The notes beneath the pieces were generated by a model that was not told the origin of the DNA, did no database searches, and was given only the letters and a program-made list of their open reading frames with translations. A stretch of DNA of 9,694 nucleotides from NCBI GenBank assembly GCA_046760905.1, contig JBHIFB010000122.1:1-9694 (forward strand), given 5' to 3'. This document shows, one piece after another, positions 7,022 through 9,694 of the stretch (positions are counted from its first letter, which is position 1; the number at the start of each line of letters is the position of its first letter). Position numbers and translations under genes: made by a program. The stretch comes from JBHIFB01 sp046760905 (GTDB lineage: Bacteria; Gemmatimonadota; CAZMKB01).

Positions 7022-7107
7022 CTACGCTTTTCTCCACAGTAAAGGTGAAAAAAAGTAGTCTGCTGGCTGCACCAGCAACTGTTTGTCTCGGTTTCACCTC
7101 CCATCAT
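7018..7107 (-). other. Putative 29-codon leader ORF overlapping the speD start
   Basis: Starting at ATG 7107 (a second ATG follows at once), 29 codons run to a TGA at 7018-7020 that overlaps the speD TTG as TTGA. The peptide would begin MMGGETETNSCWCSQQ and contain FFHLYCGEKRS. Overlap of stop and start is typical of translational coupling. Against it, no Shine-Dalgarno precedes the ATG, which would lie only about 10 nt from the predicted start of transcription. It could be chance. Confidence 0.25.
7028..7099 (-). promoter_or_regulatory. Structured speD leader with alternative pairings
   Basis: On the minus strand AGGTGAAA (7092-7099) can pair perfectly with TTTCACCT (7043-7050). This encloses a hairpin TGCTGG/CCAGCA (7072-7077 with 7061-7066, 5-nt loop) that is extendable by three pairs across a bulge. 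The same downstream arm, TTTTCACC, can instead pair with GGAGAAAA (7028-7035), which is the speD Shine-Dalgarno region, leaving one A-A mismatch. The two folds exclude each other, one leaving the ribosome site free and the other hiding it. A T7 run follows the inner hairpin after two bases. I recognise no known riboswitch class here. Confidence 0.4.
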
Positions 7108-7124
7108 TTCGAAGGAAGGTAGAA

Positions 7125-7153
7125 AATCTGCAAATTTCGGCTGGAAATGTCAA
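7125..7153 (-). promoter_or_regulatory. Predicted promoter of speD
   Basis: On the minus strand a perfect -35 TTGACA (7148-7153) is followed after 17 bp by CAGATT (7125-7130), a weak -10. The start site would be near 7118, giving a leader of about 97 nt. It begins directly after the asnS terminator, so speD is likely transcribed separately. Confidence 0.45.
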
Positions 7154-7154
7154 T

Positions 7155-7208
7155 AAAAAAATGGTGGCTGCCACCTTTTTTCTGCGCTAAGGCTGGTGCC
7201 ACCATTTT
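7155..7208 (-). terminator. Composite terminator after asnS
   Basis: On the minus strand GGTGG-CAG-CCACC (plus-strand 7163-7175) is followed by A and seven T, and is preceded by six A that can extend the stem. On the plus strand the same hairpin is followed by six T, so it can act in both directions. In addition, AAAATGGTGGC at the asnS stop codon (7198-7208) is an 11-bp perfect partner of GCCACCATTTT (7158-7168), so two alternative stems share one arm. Confidence 0.75.
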
Positions 7209-8502
7209 ATGGCCTGAGCCGTGTGATGGTCCTTGGGAACGGGATCGCTTCCCTGATGTGCTTGAGGCCGCATATCCAGGCAACCGTTCGCTCGAGCCCG
7301 AGGCCGAATCCCGAGTGCGGAACCGTACCGTACTTTCTCAGATCGAGATACCAGTCATAGTTTTTCTCATCAAAACCCGCTTCCTTTATCCTCTCCAGCA
7401 GAACCTCATAGTCGTGTATCCTCTGTGAGCCGCCTATTATCTCGCCGTAGCCTTCTGGGGCCAGGAGATCATCGCACAGAACGACTTCGGGCCTCTGGGG
7501 ATGCGGCGGCATGTAGAAGGCTTTCGCTTCCCTCGGGTAGTTGTACACGAAGACCGGGCCATCGAACTCCTTCGAGATTTCCGTCTCATCCTCTGCTCCA
7601 AGATCAGCGCCCCACTGGATCTTACTACCCTTCTGCTGAAGAAGACAAACTGCGTCATCATAACTCAGACGCTCGAACGGGACAGTAACCTTCTCGAGCG
7701 GCCCGGTATCCCTCTCGAGTCCATGAAGCTCCTTTGAAGCTTCCTCAAGGACCCTCCTCACCACATAATATATTAGATCCTCCTGTAATTTCATGTTCTC
7801 ATCCGAGTCAGCAAACGCCACCTCTCCTTCAACCATCCAGAATTCAGTGAGGTGCCTCCTGGTCTTCGATTTCTCCGCCCGGAAAGTTGGACCGAAGTTG
7901 TATACCTTCCCGAAGGCCTGGCAGGCAGCTTCGAGGTAAAGCTGACCGGTCTGGGCAAGGTAAGCATTTCCCTCGTTGAAGTATTCGGTCTCGAACAGTG
8001 TACTAGCGCTCTCCCCCACCGCCCCAGTGAGTATAGGCGTATCTATAAGAATGAAATCCCTCTCCGTGAAGAAGTCTCTTATGTAACGTATGATCTTGTC
8101 CCTTATCCGCATCACCATGTGTGGGCGGCTTGACCGCAGCCATAGGTGCCGGTGGTCCAAAAGGAAAGTAATACCATGTTCCTTCGGACTGATTGGATAA
8201 TCCTGACTCAGCTGGACGACTGTGAGATCCGTCAGCTGAAGCTCGTAGCCGCCTGGCGACCTCGCATCTTCCCGCACCACGCCGGTGACTTCTAGTGAGC
8301 TCTCCTGGTTGAGGGCGGTGAAGATTTCGAATGCGTCCTTTTTCACATCCCCCGCAACCAGGACGCACTGAACGAGACCCGTCCCGTCCCGCACGAGAAG
8401 AAAGCGCACCTTTCCGCTTGAACGCTTGTTGTAAAGCCATCCCTTGATTGTGACTTCCTCCCCTACATGCTGACAGAGATCTTTCACATATACCTGATCC
8501 AT
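7207..8502 (-). CDS. asnS: Asparaginyl-tRNA synthetase
   Basis: This class IIb synthetase attaches asparagine to tRNA-Asn using ATP. The complete protein has 431 residues. The N-terminal OB-fold anticodon-binding domain is at about 15-100 (VTIKGWLYNKRSSGKVRFLLVRDGTG). The catalytic domain carries ILTGAVGESASTLFE and QTGQLYLEA (184-192), motif 2 FRAEKSKTRRHLTEFWMVE (207-225), YPREAKAFYM (322-331), GEIIGGSQR (353-361) and motif 3 GFGLGLERTVAW (398-409) with IPFPR. QTGQLYLE and AFYM indicate AsnRS rather than AspRS. The ending TITRLRP differs from the E. coli-type tail. The ATG at 8502 is chosen because GGAG lies 7 nt upstream; an open frame back to 8553 would include the promoter. Its presence implies direct charging of tRNA-Asn in this organism. 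Confidence 0.96.
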   Translation of the reverse strand: MDQVYVKDLCQHVGEEVTIKGWLYNKRSSGKVRFLLVRDGTGLVQCVLVAGDVKKDAFEIFTALNQESSLEVTGVVREDARSPGGYELQLTDLTVVQLSQDYPISPKEHGITFLLDHRHLWLRSSRPHMVMRIRDKIIRYIRDFFTERDFILIDTPILTGAVGESASTLFETEYFNEGNAYLAQTGQLYLEAACQAFGKVYNFGPTFRAEKSKTRRHLTEFWMVEGEVAFADSDENMKLQEDLIYYVVRRVLEEASKELHGLERDTGPLEKVTVPFERLSYDDAVCLLQQKGSKIQWGADLGAEDETEISKEFDGPVFVYNYPREAKAFYMPPHPQRPEVVLCDDLLAPEGYGEIIGGSQRIHDYEVLLERIKEAGFDEKNYDWYLDLRKYGTVPHSGFGLGLERTVAWICGLKHIREAIPFPRTITRLRP

Positions 8503-8523
8503 GAAACTTCTCCTTCGTTGGAC

Positions 8524-8553
8524 AATATAATATATAGGAAAAAGATAAGTCAA
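8524..8553 (-). promoter_or_regulatory. Predicted promoter of asnS
   Basis: On the minus strand TTGACT (8548-8553) and TATATT (8524-8529) are spaced by 18 bp inside an AT-rich stretch with overlapping TATA-like hexamers. The start site would be near 8517, leaving a leader of about 15 nt that contains the AAGGAGA ribosome site. There is no room for a T-box, so asnS is probably not controlled by tRNA-sensing attenuation here. Confidence 0.65.
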
Positions 8554-8589
8554 CTCGGATTTACACGGCTTAATACGGCCGGGGCTTTG

Positions 8590-8617
8590 TTGACAGATTG
8601 TATGGAGAGATTATTCT
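8590..8617 (+). promoter_or_regulatory. Predicted promoter of the beta-propeller gene
   Basis: A consensus -35 TTGACA (8590-8595) precedes TATTCT (8612-8617) by 16 bp; TATAAG four bases on is a possible alternative -10. The start site would be near 8624. It is divergent from the asnS promoter, with the -35 boxes about 36 bp apart. Confidence 0.55.
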
Positions 8618-8646
8618 ATAAGTGTATGGTCGATCGGGGCCAATCG

Positions 8647-9694
8647 ATGAACACGCGCAAGGAGAACGTGAAGGAGATGCGGCTTTTAACCTCGGTGGTT
8701 TCCATCCTGCTCCTTTCGCCTTTCACATTGTACACTGTGAGAAATTCACTCTCACTCGAAGCCGGGGGAGGTGAAGCGTTAGACCCTCATCAATCCCGCT
8801 GGGAAGTTGTAATTGGGAAAGGTCTTACCGCCCGCCCTGAAGCGCTGGGAGAGAGGGTGTTTGCACTCAGCAGCGATGGGTGGGCGGCGCTCGTTGATTG
8901 CGAACGGGGAGAAATCCTCTGGAGAGAGAGGGCGGGATACGCCTTTAACTCCCCGGCCACGATAATAGACAACGTCGCATACGCGGTGTCCCAGGGCGCA
9001 AAGCGCTTTCTGACGGCAGTCTCACTCGATTCAGGAAAGAGCCTGTGGAAGCACAAAACCGGCTATTTGAAATCTGGCCCGATCAGGGTCGGGAAGGGAC
9101 TGGCGATACTCGAGTCCGACGGCGTGCTCAAGCGATTCGACCTCCAGGGCCCGACTCTCAGGTGGTGGGCATCTCTAGGAAAACCGTGCCTCAACAAGCT
9201 CTTCAAAATCGGTGAGAACCTTCTTGTATGCTGTGCTGACACTATTTTTTCGATCAGCGCCGATAACGGTGAAATAAAGGAGAGGTATTACTCAGGGTCT
9301 CTTGTCTCGTTCCATCCCCTTGGACAGGGTGATGGGATACTAGTTGTGAGACGCCGGGGGGAGGTAGCGCTAATGGATGCTGACCGGGAAGAATCCATCT
9401 GGTCGATCAATCTAGCACCTTCACCGGTATACCACGTTACCGCATCCGGCGGCGTCCTCCTCATCACGGCAGGCAGCGACCTCACCTGCCTGGTCCCCGA
9501 GAATGGAGAGGTAGTATGGAAGGACCGGCTCCCGTCTCCGGCAGCCGGTCCGCCTTCTATTCGAGATGATCTCCTTGCAATTACAACAGTTCACGGCGGC
9601 CTGTTCATCTATGAGAAGGCGTCGGGTAAGATAATCAAGAAGCAGGAGCTGGGCCAACCGGTGAGTTCACCGCCGGTGATGTGCACTAGCCGTA
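8647..9694 (+). CDS. Membrane-targeted PQQ-like beta-propeller repeat protein (3' end cut by window)
   Basis: The frame is open for 349 codons to the right edge. A short basic N-terminus is followed by a hydrophobic stretch (LLTSVVSILLLSPFTLYTV), either an uncleaved anchor or a signal peptide, so the rest should lie outside the cytoplasm. The exported part shows repeated blades of the PQQ/BamB type: a glycine turn followed by a Trp docking strand, as in ERGEILWRERAG, DSGKSLWKHKTG, REESIWSINLA and ENGEVVWKDRLP, each followed by a short-repeat strand such as SPATIIDNVAYAVS. The family includes the outer-membrane assembly factor BamB and many proteins of unknown role. PQQ binding is not implied, as this is a repeat-fold call only. 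The start is uncertain: the ATG at 8647 has only a poor GGGG upstream, and an ATG at 8677 has AAGGAG 12 nt upstream and would begin MRLLTSVVS, a more usual signal-peptide start. Confidence 0.8.
   Translation, partial: MNTRKENVKEMRLLTSVVSILLLSPFTLYTVRNSLSLEAGGGEALDPHQSRWEVVIGKGLTARPEALGERVFALSSDGWAALVDCERGEILWRERAGYAFNSPATIIDNVAYAVSQGAKRFLTAVSLDSGKSLWKHKTGYLKSGPIRVGKGLAILESDGVLKRFDLQGPTLRWWASLGKPCLNKLFKIGENLLVCCADTIFSISADNGEIKERYYSGSLVSFHPLGQGDGILVVRRRGEVALMDADREESIWSINLAPSPVYHVTASGGVLLITAGSDLTCLVPENGEVVWKDRLPSPAAGPPSIRDDLLAITTVHGGLFIYEKASGKIIKKQELGQPVSSPPVMCTSR

Noticed and set aside
8003..8440. Minus-strand open frame of 145 codons within asnS
   Set aside because: It is an out-of-frame shadow of asnS on the same strand. 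The asnS frame contains every class II motif.
8503..8580. T-box leader for asnS
   Set aside because: The predicted start site leaves about 15 nt before the ATG, and no T-box sequence or specifier stem is seen.

Overview
The window is chromosomal bacterial DNA of roughly balanced GC with housekeeping genes. All start codons lie behind Shine-Dalgarno-like sites and sigma70-like promoters. The phylum cannot be read with confidence. A lipoprotein signal peptide, a phasin-like gene, a NusA with one helix-hairpin-helix pair plus a long acidic tail, and an AsnRS ending RLRP rather than in the E. coli-type tail fit a Gram-negative-like, deep or uncultivated bacterial lineage. That assignment is inference. 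No mobile elements, CRISPR arrays, tRNAs or rRNAs were seen.

Left part (1-4231, minus strand): the conserved translation/transcription operon rimP-nusA-infB, read right to left. infB runs off the left edge just short of its C-terminus. A good promoter (TTGATT-N17-TATATT) lies about 60 bp before rimP. A perfect 10-bp terminator hairpin with a run of T follows the predicted start site directly, so the operon looks attenuated at its 5' end. NusA is a termination factor, so autoregulation is a natural hypothesis.

Middle (4308-5579, minus): a small phasin-like coiled-coil protein and an unrecognised lipoprotein. A divergent DUF72/YecE family gene (5762-6544, plus) follows and converges on speD across a GC-rich palindrome.

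Right part: speD (S-adenosylmethionine decarboxylase, minus) appears to start at TTG. It has its own promoter and a leader of about 100 nt that can fold in two mutually exclusive ways around the speD Shine-Dalgarno. The leader also holds a 29-codon ORF whose TGA overlaps the TTG start (TTGA). Upstream of it lies asnS (asparaginyl-tRNA synthetase, minus), ending in a composite hairpin terminator. A divergent promoter region then leads to a plus-strand, membrane-targeted PQQ-like beta-propeller protein cut by the right edge.

Most of the coding content is ordinary. The points that deserve a second look are the two leaders, of rimP-nusA-infB and of speD.
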